NCBI GenBank assembly: GCA_036939755.1
Contig: JALLAZ010000760.1
Location: forward strand, 1-16,806
Origin: Stephanodiscus triporus
Taxonomy: Eukaryota; Bacillariophyta; Thalassiosirophyceae; Thalassiosirales; Thalassiosiraceae
Length of the DNA: 16,806 nt
Reading direction: 5' to 3'
Below the pieces are notes generated by a model. That model saw only the letters and a program-made list of their open reading frames with translations. It searched no databases and was not told the origin of the DNA. Position numbers and translations under genes: made by a program. The stretch's first letter is position 1. Each line of letters begins with the position of its first letter. Positions 7,226 through 15,889 of the stretch are shown piece by piece.

Positions 7226-8393
7226 ATGAAGAGTGTTTCCGCCGCCGTTTCCGTGGTCATCCTTGCGGTGACCAACCTCCAAACCTCCGCCGAGGCCTTC
7301 TCTCCGTCCATGATCCCCACCGACGCCGCATCGTCATGTCGTGGTTGCCGCCATCCATCCATCCCGAGGACGGAACTGTCCGCGTCCCCCTCTTCCCCCC
7401 CCGAAACCATCGTCATCGGCGGAGGACGCATCGGCTCCCTCATCTCCACCGACGCCAAATTGCTCGGACGGGCCGATCCCATCGCTTCCTCCATCGACCC
7501 TGATGGCTCCGGACCGATATTCGTCGCCACCCGCAACGACGTCCTGCCCTCCATCGTCGACGAGTGTCCCGCATCGCGACGGGGGGATCTGGTATTCCTC
7601 CAGAACGGATACCTCGACGACTTCCTCCGCGATAAGGGATTGACCGACAACACCCAAGCCTTACTTTACCTCAGCGTGACCGCGAAGGGCGTCGATCCCG
7701 TCGACGGCATAACGTCGGTCGATCCCGACGGTCTCACGGCAGCCACCGGCGTGCACGCTCGGGCGTTCGCCGATCGACTCGCGTCGTTGGGGCTCAAGTG
7801 CAAGGTCGTTTCCGCCGAGGAGTACCGTCCGGCGATGTTCGAGAAGTTGATGTGAGTATTTTGTATTTTTATTTCCTGAACATCTTGACCATTGCGGGGT
7901 AGGTCGGTCGGTCGGTCGGTCGGTCGGTCGTAGTGTTTTTTTCGACGCGTCTGAATTACTCTATGTTGCATTTTTTTTCACGTGCTCAAAAAACGGGGAA
8001 AAACGACTTACGACGAAACGAAACCGCGAACTCCCCAGTTGGATCGCGACCTACATGCTCGTCGGGACGGCGAGGGATTGCGCCTCCGTGGGCCAGGCGG
8101 GATCCGAACATCGTCAACTCGTCCGCGACGTGATAAATGAACTGACGTCGGCGGTCGCCGCGAGGGAGGGCATCGCGTTCTCGCCGGGCACGATCGAGCG
8201 CCTCGAGGCGTACACCGACGTCGTGGCCGGCTTCCCCTGCGGCGTGAAGGAGTTCGAGTGGCGCAATAGGTACTTTTATGATCTGGGCGACGACGCGTGT
8301 CCGACGCACAACGGCCTGTTGAGGGAATGCGCCGAGCGGGGGAAGCTGGGCTTCGAGCTGCCCGTCGTGCAGAACTCCGGAATGAGTAAGTAA
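7226..8393 (+). CDS. Plastid-targeted PanE/ApbA-like Rossmann-fold protein (two exons)
   Basis: Exons are 7226-7851 and 8039-8393, joined in phase 2 (AT|T gives Ile209) for 326 residues. The N-terminus has a hydrophobic signal segment (residues 4-16) and SAEA-FSPS, with Phe25 directly after the predicted cleavage, like the ASAFAP motif of diatom plastid proteins; a Ser/Pro-rich transit segment follows. ETIVIGGGRIGSLI (60-73) is a dinucleotide-binding Gly motif. VFLQNGYLDDFL and the helix EKLIWIATYMLVGT resemble ketopantoate reductase (PanE/ApbA), including a Lys (207) at the catalytic-helix position, but the Asn expected four residues later is absent. The C-terminal FPCGVKEFEWRNRYFYDLGDD block is unfamiliar to me. 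It is probably an NAD(P)-dependent oxidoreductase of the plastid stroma; pantothenate synthesis is not proven. The stop overlaps a donor-like sequence (GTAAGT near 8388), so an alternative 3' exon is possible. Confidence 0.75.
7852..8038 (+). other. Intron of the PanE-like gene, containing a GGTC microsatellite
   Basis: Donor AT|GTGAGT and acceptor CTCCCCAG, 187 bases. Splicing produces MFEKLIWIATYMLVG, which continues the PanE-like helix. The unspliced frame stops at once (TGA at the donor). Confidence 0.8.
7902..7930. repeat. GGTC tetranucleotide microsatellite
   Basis: Seven and a quarter uninterrupted copies of GGTC (29 bases) inside the intron of the PanE-like gene. Confidence 0.9.
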
Positions 8394-8754
8394 GAGGACC
8401 ATCGGGCAGAGCTTGAAGTGGATGGCTTTGATTTTCAATTGGTTTGGATGACTTCTCATTTAATTTACAATAAGTAATTTGAGACTTCATGCCATTAAAT
8501 GATACTAAGGGACAACAAGCTTGAATTTCATTTGCAATAAAATGCAACAGCTGAAACAGCTCGGCGATTGTCAGCAGCGAGGATAAATAGACAAAGCGAA
8601 CCATGGAGGGCGAAAGATGAAAGAAGGGGGTTGATAGGGGGGTGGTAAAAAGGGGTGGACGGATCGTAGCGGCTAGTGAAATGCTTCGACCATCCGTGGG
8701 AACATGTTCAGCAAGCTGAAGTGATGCCCCGAGGATTCAAAAAGTAGTTTAACA

Positions 8755-9018
8755 ATGTCTTGTCACGTGGACAAGAATACTTTGTTAAAAGTATTAGAAC
8801 AGTTACTACACAAGATCAAAGCCAATAGGCGAAGAGAGATGATTGACCTGTTGCGCGGGGGAGCGGTGGCGAGGGTCTTGCAAGACTTATTTTACTGTGC
8901 AGCAAAACCTGGATGCATAAAAACGACAAACGGACCACTGACAGACGCTTTTCCTGGGCTGCCGCCGCGAAAACCACTGAATGATGGAAGAAGAAAAAAT
9001 AAAAAATGGAGTTCATAG
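8755..9018 (+). CDS. Weak hypothetical small ORF
   Basis: An 87-codon frame from an ATG (ACAATGTCT context). It starts MSCHVDKNTLLKVLEQLLHK and is basic, with a predicted helical first half and a Lys/Arg-rich end. I recognise no family. Composition is more AT-rich than the neighbouring genes and the DNA has no other sign of coding, so it may well be chance. A remnant of a longer gene is the alternative. Confidence 0.2.
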   Translation: MSCHVDKNTLLKVLEQLLHKIKANRRREMIDLLRGGAVARVLQDLFYCAAKPGCIKTTNGPLTDAFPGLPPRKPLNDGRRKNKKWSS

Positions 9019-9026
9019 TACGTAAC

Positions 9027-9045
9027 TACGATAGTAACTATCGTA
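9027..9045. repeat. Hairpin TACGATAG-TAA-CTATCGTA
   Basis: Perfect eight-base arms with a three-base loop. The surrounding DNA adds a second, outer complementarity: CATAGTACG (9014-9022) pairs with CGTACTCTATG (9042-9052) with a two-base bulge. The function is unknown; it lies in the intergenic region. Confidence 0.65.
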
Positions 9046-9416
9046 CTCTATGGTACTACTACTCTATCTAAAGCCAGACATCAAAATAATAAAAAATTAT
9101 GAGGACTTCTGTCCTGATACAGCGTTGCATCCATGCCTTGTCTTGCTAATTATGAGATACCCCCATTGAGTGAAGAGCTACCCTTGCGCTCGATACAGGC
9201 CACTATGACTGTACTTTTAAAGAATCTCTTTACAGTACATTTCCAATTTGATATTCTCAAATTAGAAACCAATAACACCCGTGATGACAAAGTGAAACAT
9301 GCTTGGATAATTGCGAGATGAACAGGTTGGTTGATGAGATATCTCCTCGACCACTGTGGCGACGAGCTGGGTTGAACACTCATTCGGTTCGACCCCCAAG
9401 CATGCAATTTGAACGG

Positions 9417-9458
9417 GCCCCCAATCCCCACCACCACCCCCACCCCCACACCCAAACC
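9417..9458 (-). other. Potential G-quadruplex tract
   Basis: The plus strand is C-rich with many CCCC and CCCCC runs separated by A or AC. On the minus strand this gives more than four runs of three or more G with loops of one to three bases, the usual pattern for a quadruplex. Confidence 0.45.
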
Positions 9459-9779
9459 TAACTTCCTGGGGAATATGAGAATCGTCATACGAACCTATTC
9501 TTAACTCCCATGCATTTTTAAAGATTGTTAGATAGTAGTTGTTGTTTACTTTTAATTTGAGTTCCTAAAAGAAATATTGTGCTGTTGGCCGCCGGCAGAT
9601 CTCGCGAAAGAGTACTAAATACCAAATAATAAACTCGCTACGAAAACCTTTTGCTCAAAATTCACCCCAGCATCCATGTTGAAAAAAACTCATCCAAGAA
9701 ACACTTCTTTCCCACACATAATTCCATCCCACTGCTGGCTCCCAAATGGCGAATTGCGTTTATTTTTCTCCTCAAAGTG

Positions 9780-9800
9780 AAGGTCAGAAACGTTGACCTT
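9780..9800. repeat. Inverted repeat AAGGTCA-N7-TGACCTT
   Basis: Seven-base perfect arms around GAAACGT. It lies about 100 bases beyond the stop of the serine decarboxylase gene, so it could fall in its 3' untranslated region. The word CCTTTTGCTC next to it also occurs at about 9646-9655. Confidence 0.55.
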
Positions 9801-9894
9801 TTGCTCGCATCAAACATACCGTTCCTCACCGTATCCACTTCTTGTCCAATAATTTAATCACATCTGTATCATTTTTGCACCTGAATTCCGAATA

Positions 9895-11998
9895 TTAACG
9901 TGTCTCCTTAAAGTCTCCCACCGACGGCGTGACGTAGCTACCTCCCCAGGCGCTGCTCTGCAATTTTGCCAGCGGACTGTCCTTCCTCGCGGACTTCATC
10001 CTGCCGTACTCCTCCCTGCACTCGATCAGCTCCTCCACGAACTTGTGGATCTTGTCCTTGGTAACGTTGGGCATGACCACCACATGCGCGATGTCCTCCT
10101 CACACGCAAGCTGCCACCGCTTGATGAGTTTGTCGTCGATGGGACGCTCGAGTACGACTGTGCACGAGAGGTCGTTGAGGCGACATGTGAGTCCGGCCTC
10201 GGTGATTTTATCGCGGAGGTATTGAGCAGTTTCCATGCAGTGACTGGCGGAGGGGAGTATGCGCAGGAGAAAAAGCAATATGTAAAGATGAGACACAGCA
10301 TGCCATGAATCCGTAATGGAACGCCCCCCCCCCCCCCCCCCCCCCCGAGGAAGGAGCGCCAGCGTCGTCTACATCCTCCCCCTTTCCCTCTCAACGTTAC
10401 AAATCCGGCCATGCCACGACCTTCCCCACCCCGCCCACGCCCGTGTCGAATTTCCCCCCACCCTCCAATATCAAGAACAACTTTCAGACGAACAAATGAG
10501 CCAATTTCAATATAATCACTCACACGACGTCCCTCTTGATCCCCGCGATGCCCTTCTTCCTCAGTGAGTACCACAGGTACAGCGCCGCCTGCCCGTTCCT
10601 GCTCCCCATGATCGTCGTGTCGACGCTGTTGAGGTAGTCGATCCTCTGTTCGACCTTCTTCACGTGCTCCTTCCTCGTTAGCGCTATCCCGCAGGGCATG
10701 GGACATCCGAGCATCTTGTGCCCGCTAACGGCGATGCTGTCGATCGGCTTCTGGAAGGAGACCTCGGGAGCCCAGTCGACGAACGGCATCATCATCGCGA
10801 AGAGGGCGCCGTCGCAGTGGATGTGAAATCGCTCCCGCGGTATGCCGAGATTCTTGAGTATGCGAAGTATGCGATCGAGGTTGTCGACCGCGCCCTTGAC
10901 GGTCGTGCCGATGTTGACGTTGATGATGACCGGCCTGTCCCTGTTCTTCGATATCTCCGTGGCGAGGGCGTCGTAATCGATCTCCCCCATGGGAAGCGTG
11001 GGTATGGCCTTCGCGTCCATGCGGTAGTACCTCGCGGCCTTGAAGACCGAGTAGTGCGTCTCGCGACTCGAGTAGAGTATGCCGTCGGGGTGGCACTCCC
11101 TCGCGAGGAGTATGCCGTGGAGGTTCCCCTCGGTGCCGCAGGTGGTGACGTACCCCCAGTACGAGTCCTTCTCCATCTTCCACAGGTCCGCGAAGAAGTC
11201 GATGACCGCGCACTCGAACTGACGGGAGTGGACGCCGTAATTCGACGCGACGAATGGATCGCCGAGGTTGTTTATGGAGTACTTCATGAACTCGTACAAT
11301 TCCTCGTGGTTGTACATTAGGTTGTAGGGGTAACCGAAGTGCACGCTCGACTTCCTCTTGAGGAGCTTGTCGTAGCACTCGAGTATCCTGCTCTCGTCGG
11401 GGACAGTGCGATCGTTCTCGGACGTGGGGATGCGCACCATGTCGGGACTTAGCATGTCCTCCTCGTCCTTGCTGAGCGGATCCGCGATGCCCTCCCCGGC
11501 GCCCCACGCGTCGAATACGGCCCAGGGGGACGGCGTGCCCGCCTTGGACGCGTCGGAGGTGTAGTCGGACACGGACGACGAGGTGTTGTTGTCGAGGTGG
11601 GGCTCCGAGTCGTGCTGTCCGTCGGTCTGGTGGTCGGACCCCCCTCCTCCGAGGAAAAGTCCCATGGGCGAATTCGGATGCGGATGACGATCGACCGCCG
11701 CTAGAGCGTCGTCGTCCTCGGGGAGGGGGAGGCTCGACTTGGCGCGTCGCTGCTCCTGCATTCCGTGCTGTTGCCGACGCTTCCACCGGCCTTCCCCCGC
11801 GTATTCATTCCTCCCGGCGGCGTCGCGGGAGGTCGTAGTCGTAGTCGTAGTCGTCGCTGACGCGGCGGTCATGATGTTGTGCGCGACGGCGCGGGAAGAG
11901 GAGGGGACTACTGCGCGGCGGCCGCCGCCGGATGCGCGTGCCCCGGCGACGCGTGCGACGACGACGCGGGATGTCGAGGAGAGGAGTGTGGCTCGCAT
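9895..11998 (-). CDS. SDC: Serine decarboxylase, plant type (group II PLP decarboxylase)
   Basis: Converts L-serine to ethanolamine and CO2, feeding phosphatidylethanolamine and choline synthesis; the same family is often labelled histidine decarboxylase. Exons are 11998-10524 and 10243-9895, joined in phase 2 to give 607 residues. From about residue 205 to near the C-terminus the protein is strikingly close to the Arabidopsis enzyme: NNLGDPFVASNYGVHSRQFE, YWGYVTTCGTEGNLHGIL, NVNIGTTVKGAVDNLD, IHCDGALFAMMMPFV, SGHKMLGCPMPCG with the PLP-binding Lys at residue 428 (codon 10717-10715), then RWQLACEEDIAHVVVMPNVT in exon 2. The first 200 residues are not part of the domain. They are Arg/Ala/Ser-rich at the very start, with no acidic residue in the first 57 and a run of eight Thr (49-56), consistent with a mitochondrial presequence, and then Asp/Ser/Gly-rich and disordered. 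Ser against His specificity is inferred from similarity. Confidence 0.9.
10244..10523 (-). other. Intron of the serine decarboxylase gene, containing a 23-G run
   Basis: Donor GT|GTGAGT and acceptor CCGCCAG|T, 280 bases. Splicing gives KRDVVHCMETAQYLRDKI, which aligns with the corresponding helix of the plant enzyme. It carries a homopolymer of 23 C on the plus strand (10324-10346), so the transcript would contain 23 G. Confidence 0.85.
10324..10346. repeat. C23 homopolymer
   Basis: Twenty-three uninterrupted C on the plus strand inside the intron of the serine decarboxylase gene. Exact length may be uncertain because of sequencing slippage. Confidence 0.85.
11831..11854 (-). repeat. Repeat coding for eight Thr
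   Basis: GTC/GTA codon alternation on the plus strand (ACT/ACG-type Thr codons on the minus strand) in the N-terminal extension of serine decarboxylase. Confidence 0.6.
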
Positions 11999-12630
11999 TG
12001 CTTTTGTTTTCGTTTGGCTAGAGTGGGGACGGGGTGGAAATGGCGGATGGAATAGTTGTTGTGGGGGCGGGGCGGGGTGAACTGCGATGCGTGGAATGAC
12101 GGAAGAATGGCAACGACGAAACGAAAAAAAAGAGAGGGGGTTCGCAATTTTTTGGTGGTCATTTATTTTCTACATGATCCTACGTATGGAGAGTACTATC
12201 TATGTCTCCGCTCTCCTCCTCGTTTAGTTTCTGTTGTGTCTGTCGACTCCACGTGGCTGCCGGTACCAAGAAGTAGTAGGAGGCCGATGAACTCTACCTC
12301 AGCACTACCTCCTGTCCTAAGCCGACTACTAGGTAGGAGGCTTTAGGTAGTTCGATTGATTGTTGATTTACTTTTAAGTTAAGAACTTGAAACTTGTGAT
12401 CCACTTCCTATTCTATTCTTCATCGATATTTAAATAATGGAAACTTGTTGCATACGCAGAGGTTGTGTAATTGAGCATAGATATCGATATCCTCCCTATG
12501 GTCTTAACAGCTTAACACCTATTTTGGTTCGGGCGGGAACGAAATCGTACCTTTCAAGTAGGTACGTATCTCGCCGCGTTGATTTTCTACGTAGGAATTA
12601 ATATTAAAACACAAACACAACACACAACAA

Positions 12631-12757
12631 AACATCCCCACCATGGTGAGCTTCCGCCGCCTCCAGCGACGCGGATTTTATAGTAAAACAAGANAACATC
12701 CCCACCATGGTGAGCTTCCGCCGCCTCCAGCGACGCGGATTTTTTAGTAAAACAAGA
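12631..12757. repeat. 64-base tandem duplication with an ambiguous base at the junction
   Basis: The unit starting AACATCCCCACCATGGTGAG occurs at 12631 and again at 12695, nearly identical (TTTTATAG against TTTTTTAG is the visible difference). The single N of the window is at 12694, exactly between the copies. Either a real recent duplication or an assembly join that duplicated an overlap. Confidence 0.85.
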
Positions 12758-12841
12758 TCCAGCGCAAACCCGACGCGGACGAGGGGTTGGGGGAGGGGAG
12801 GGGCAAAGCAATTTGATGGAATCGATAAACTGGTAGAGTAA
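12707..12841 (+). CDS. Speculative small ORF in the duplicated unit
   Basis: A 44-codon frame starting in an ideal context (CCACCATGG) in the second copy of the tandem unit, beginning MVSFRRLQRRGFFSKTRSSA. The first 20 residues are Arg-rich, lack acidic residues and would suit a mitochondrial presequence, so this could be a first exon whose continuation was cut off by the retroelement 130 bases further on. No homologue is recognised; chance is at least as likely. Confidence 0.15.
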   Translation: MVSFRRLQRRGFFSKTRSSANPTRTRGWGRGGAKQFDGIDKLVE

Positions 12842-12970
12842 TAAATTAATTTATGGCTACGAGTTTAAGAGCTATTTTGTCGCGTGACTTTGTAGTCTAC
12901 GTATTCTACGTAGAAAATGTACCAGCCCCCAAAACCATCTCACAACAGAATTATTGCAAAGACCGGTGTC

Positions 12971-13315
12971 TGTTATCTTTCGAAAGGTTTTAATGGACTA
13001 ATATTGTAGGCAATGGGCGTCCCCTAATGCCGTAATTAGTCAGGCTATTAATTGATGTAATAATCAATTAAAAAGTGAAATTATGATTATTTTATCGATG
13101 TAAAAATGGCGAAGCAAATACATTGGTCGTGCAATCAAACAGGTTTCAGATTTCTAAAGAGATTTCTGAGAAATTCTCCAAAGAACAATAGATAATAAAG
13201 TGATTCCTAAGATGGAATGACACGTAGTATTACGTGGAATGTGTCTTTGGTCCTAAAGTGGGACTGGGAAGGTAAGTACCGTAGGTTTGTACCAAAGTAC
13301 CCTTTTTTTGTAACA
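12971..13315 (-). repeat. 3' LTR of the copia element (complete, 345 bases)
   Basis: Bounded by TGTTA at one end and TAACA at the other, the usual TG...CA with a five-base terminal inverted repeat. Its outer 170 bases match 16635-16806, including the identical stretch from TAGGCAATGGGCG to GTAATTAGT. The inner end abuts the polypurine tract. It contains CACGTA-GTAT-TACGTG near 13222-13237, a possible promoter element of the bZIP type. Confidence 0.88.
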
Positions 13316-13325
13316 CTCCCTCACT
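13316..13325 (-). other. Polypurine tract
   Basis: On the minus strand AGTGAGGGAG lies directly before the TGTTA that opens the 3' LTR, the expected place for plus-strand priming. The RNase H-side reading frame runs straight through it. Confidence 0.75.
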
Positions 13326-15889
13326 TTGGTTGCTTGGGGTAGGTTACTTGCTGCACATAGAGTTTGAAAGTCATTTTGTGCCAAAGGCTTGGTGAATATG
13401 TCAGCAATCTGGTCTTTTGTGTCGATAGGGAATATCTTGATTAGTCCCTTTCATACATGTTCGTGAAAGTGATGATAGCAAACATTTATGTGCTTGGTTC
13501 TTGGACGTAGCTTGGGAAGCCTAGCGAGTTCCAGCGCACCAGAGTTATCCTCAAATACCTTGCAGTACACATAAGGCTCGTTGCATATGACTTGGAATTC
13601 TCGCTCCCTCATTTCCTGTAGCAAGTTCATGACTGGAATGACGTCACGTAGAGCTTGAGACATAGCGATGTACTCAGCTTCGGTAGTAGAAAGTGCAACT
13701 TGAGATTGAAGTTTCGAAGCCCAGGAGACGGGGCATCCTCCATAGAAGATGATCCATCCACTTCGCGACTTGGCAGTACTAGGATCCACATGTGCGAATT
13801 CCTTGTTCCAAAGTCCAGAAAAGTCAGAATCACAGTAGCATTCAAATCCCTTAGTAGGATCAGGTTTGAACTTGAGTCCCAGATCGCGAGTCTTCTTCAA
13901 GTAGCGTACCAAGTAGAGAATGGCCTCCCCATGTGACTGTCGTGGGTTTGACGAATACTTAGCGACTTGATGGGTTGCGTACATGATATCAGGTCTTGTG
14001 GTCTGTGCCAAGTAATTTAGCTTGCCCACTGCTGACCTGTAGTTGAAGTTGAGGTCGAATGGAGGTTCATCCTTAAATGCATGAAGTCGTAGAGACACCT
14101 TGGCAGGGACTGGCTTGACTTTAGCATCTTTAAGTCCAACATCATGAATGAAAGAGTCAATTAAGGCTCGTTGGGTGAACTCATAAGAACCATCTTTCAT
14201 TTTCTTGATGTTGACGCCCACATAGTCCGCTGGGTGACCTTGGTCTTCAATGTTGAGTCCCGCATTTTGGATATCGCGGATGGCATCGGAAATCCTTGAG
14301 TCATCATTGCCTAAGAATATACCATCGTCCACATAAACCATGAAGATGATGTCATCTTGGAAAAAGACACAGTCATCGATTAGGGAAGGTGTGAAACCTA
14401 TGGATATGAGCTTGTCCACGAGGAAGGAATTCCATACGCATCCTGCTTGCTTTTGTCCGTAGATATTCTTCTCTAACTTCAGTACGTGGTCCTTGGAATT
14501 CCCGTGAGCTGTCATAATCCCTTGTGGAAGTTCCATGTAGATGTCCATTTCAATTGGAGCTCAAGGATAGGCCATGACAAAGTCAACTTGGCGAAGGTAC
14601 CATGCGAAAATGATCGCGAATATGATCATGAGCCTAATAGCGAACCATGTCACAACAGGGGCATACGTCTCAAAATAATTCATGCCATACATCTGCTTTC
14701 CTCCTGGAGGTTCAATCGTGCCTTGCGAGACTTGATTGGTTCGTTGTGAGGTCACGTTTGCGTCGCATAGACCATACAGAGGGTGTGATTTGCGCGTCAT
14801 CAGGTACGTCACTTCTCTTCACAAGTGTCCAGTTGTTGCCGTCCACGTGTCCATTGACTTCCTTGATAACAGCTTGTACGAATTCCTTCGCATCTGGCTG
14901 TCGAAGTGCCTGATTGAGGTACATAATATCTCCCATCATCTCAGCATGGAACGCGATAGGGTTTCTCATGCGTTCTTGCAGTTCAAGATGGGTGTCATGG
15001 AACAGGTCCTCAGAAGTGTCATATGTGACTGATTCATGTGCCACAAGATGTAGGCCTTGTGTGATTGACTCAGCCATTCTTCGTGTCATAGTGCGTACGC
15101 GGCCACGTTGACTAGTACTAGCAGTGACAGGCTGCTCAGCTGGTGTGACTGCATCATTGTGACACAAAGCCCGGGATTGACGAGATGGTCTGGGGTTCTC
15201 TGTGACAGTAGAATCTCCGTCAGTGACACTGGATTCATCCAAAGCGACGTCGAATTCCGGGGAAACATCAGAAAGTTCCTCCGATGGAACATCTCCCTCA
15301 GAAAGTGACTCGGAATACATAGGGCTATGCTGGATTGGCGCTGACGCTTCAGAAAGTGTTGTGGTCGCGCGATCCAATCCCGCCAGCTGTTGCCAGGAGA
15401 TGGTGTCAGAAACATCAGGTACACTGTGACGTGTTGTCTTGAAAAAGTTGCCGAAACGGCAGTGATACTGAGGTGAGACACACCCGGTCGTTAAGTTGAG
15501 TACCAGGTAGACATTCCTTGCATGTGTCGGACTGAGCCCAAGATTGAGCCCAAGGCGCGCGCGAGGTGACCATCTTGGCAAAGATTTACCTGATGAAAGT
15601 GCATTCTGCAGTGCAAAGACTGGGCAACCAAAAGTGTGTACATGCTTCATGTTGGTACCAACACGAATTGAGCTGAAAAGCTCTAGTCTCGATGTTCTGT
15701 CCTCCAGCACAGGCAGAGTATTGTGGAGGAGAGCGGCGCTGCATAGGGCATAAGGCCACAATGCAAAGTGCACTGCCTGCGGCCAGCGGGCGCGAGCATG
15801 GAGCAGTTGCTTGCGCGCGCTCTCCGAAAGATCGCGGATGGAACGCTTGGCGATGCCATTTTGAAAATGAGCATTGACACCACAAAAGG
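13316..15889 (-). pseudogene. pol: copia pol remnant: integrase C-terminus, RT, RNase H
   Basis: Reads from about 15889 downwards. The integrase tail begins FCGVNAHFQNGIAKRSIRDL; the Lys stands where the family has the catalytic Glu of the D,D,E triad. It continues through WPYALCSAALLHNTLPV and a long Ser/Thr linker to RT (KEVNGHVDGNNWTLVKRSDV). Between about 14752 and 14700 the frame changes twice (TTN, then EPIKSRKARLNL, then PGGKQMYGMNYFETYAPVV). A TGA interrupts at 14561-14563 after MAYP. RT motif YVDD is at 14324-14335. RNase H follows with ALSTTEAEYIAMSQA and EDNSGALELA. TGA at 13451-13453 interrupts HEHV...KGLIKIF, where the family has Arg, and the frame then continues through IADIFTKPLA to the polypurine tract. 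A single polyprotein is no longer possible. Confidence 0.88.

Larger units (their letters stand above)
8394..9894. other. Long intergenic region between convergent genes
   Basis: About 1.5 kb between the stop codons of the PanE-like gene (+) and the serine decarboxylase gene (-). Contents: two adjacent small palindromes at 8700-8720, one weak open frame (8755-9018), a compound hairpin at 9014-9052, a C-rich tract at 9417-9458 and an AAGGTCA/TGACCTT inverted repeat at 9780-9800. Nothing else protein-like or RNA-like was recognised. The ends are probably 3' untranslated sequence. Confidence 0.55.
11999..12970. other. Intergenic region upstream of serine decarboxylase
   Basis: Nearly 1 kb between the decarboxylase start (minus strand) and the retroelement LTR. 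It should hold the decarboxylase promoter; a CCACGTGG box lies at 12249-12256, about 250 bases upstream of the start. A short inverted repeat, CGTACCT-N7-AGGTACG, lies at 12546-12566. It also contains the 64-base tandem duplication at 12631-12757 and several TACGTA words (12182, 12590, 12899 and 12909 areas). Confidence 0.55.

Noticed and set aside
7216..7503. Frame from an upstream ATG overlapping the PanE-like gene
   Set aside because: Pro/Arg/His-rich shadow frame; the ATG ten bases downstream gives a signal peptide and a Rossmann motif. It may act as an upstream start but not as a protein gene.
9133..9321. 62-codon plus-strand frame in the intergenic region
   Set aside because: Short, AT-rich, no motif or context; not distinguishable from chance.
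10026..10706. 226-codon minus-strand frame spanning the decarboxylase intron
   Set aside because: It includes the poly-G run and out-of-frame exon sequence; splicing at consensus sites gives the family sequence in the other frame.
10718..11320. 200-codon frame antisense to serine decarboxylase
   Set aside because: The minus strand encodes an unmistakable decarboxylase core; the antisense frame is Val/Asp/Arg-rich with no recognised motif.
12640..12660. CCACCATGGTGAGC resembling the start of a common fluorescent-protein cassette (vector contamination)
   Set aside because: The match stops after about 14 bases, which is a common start context, and the following sequence is unrelated.
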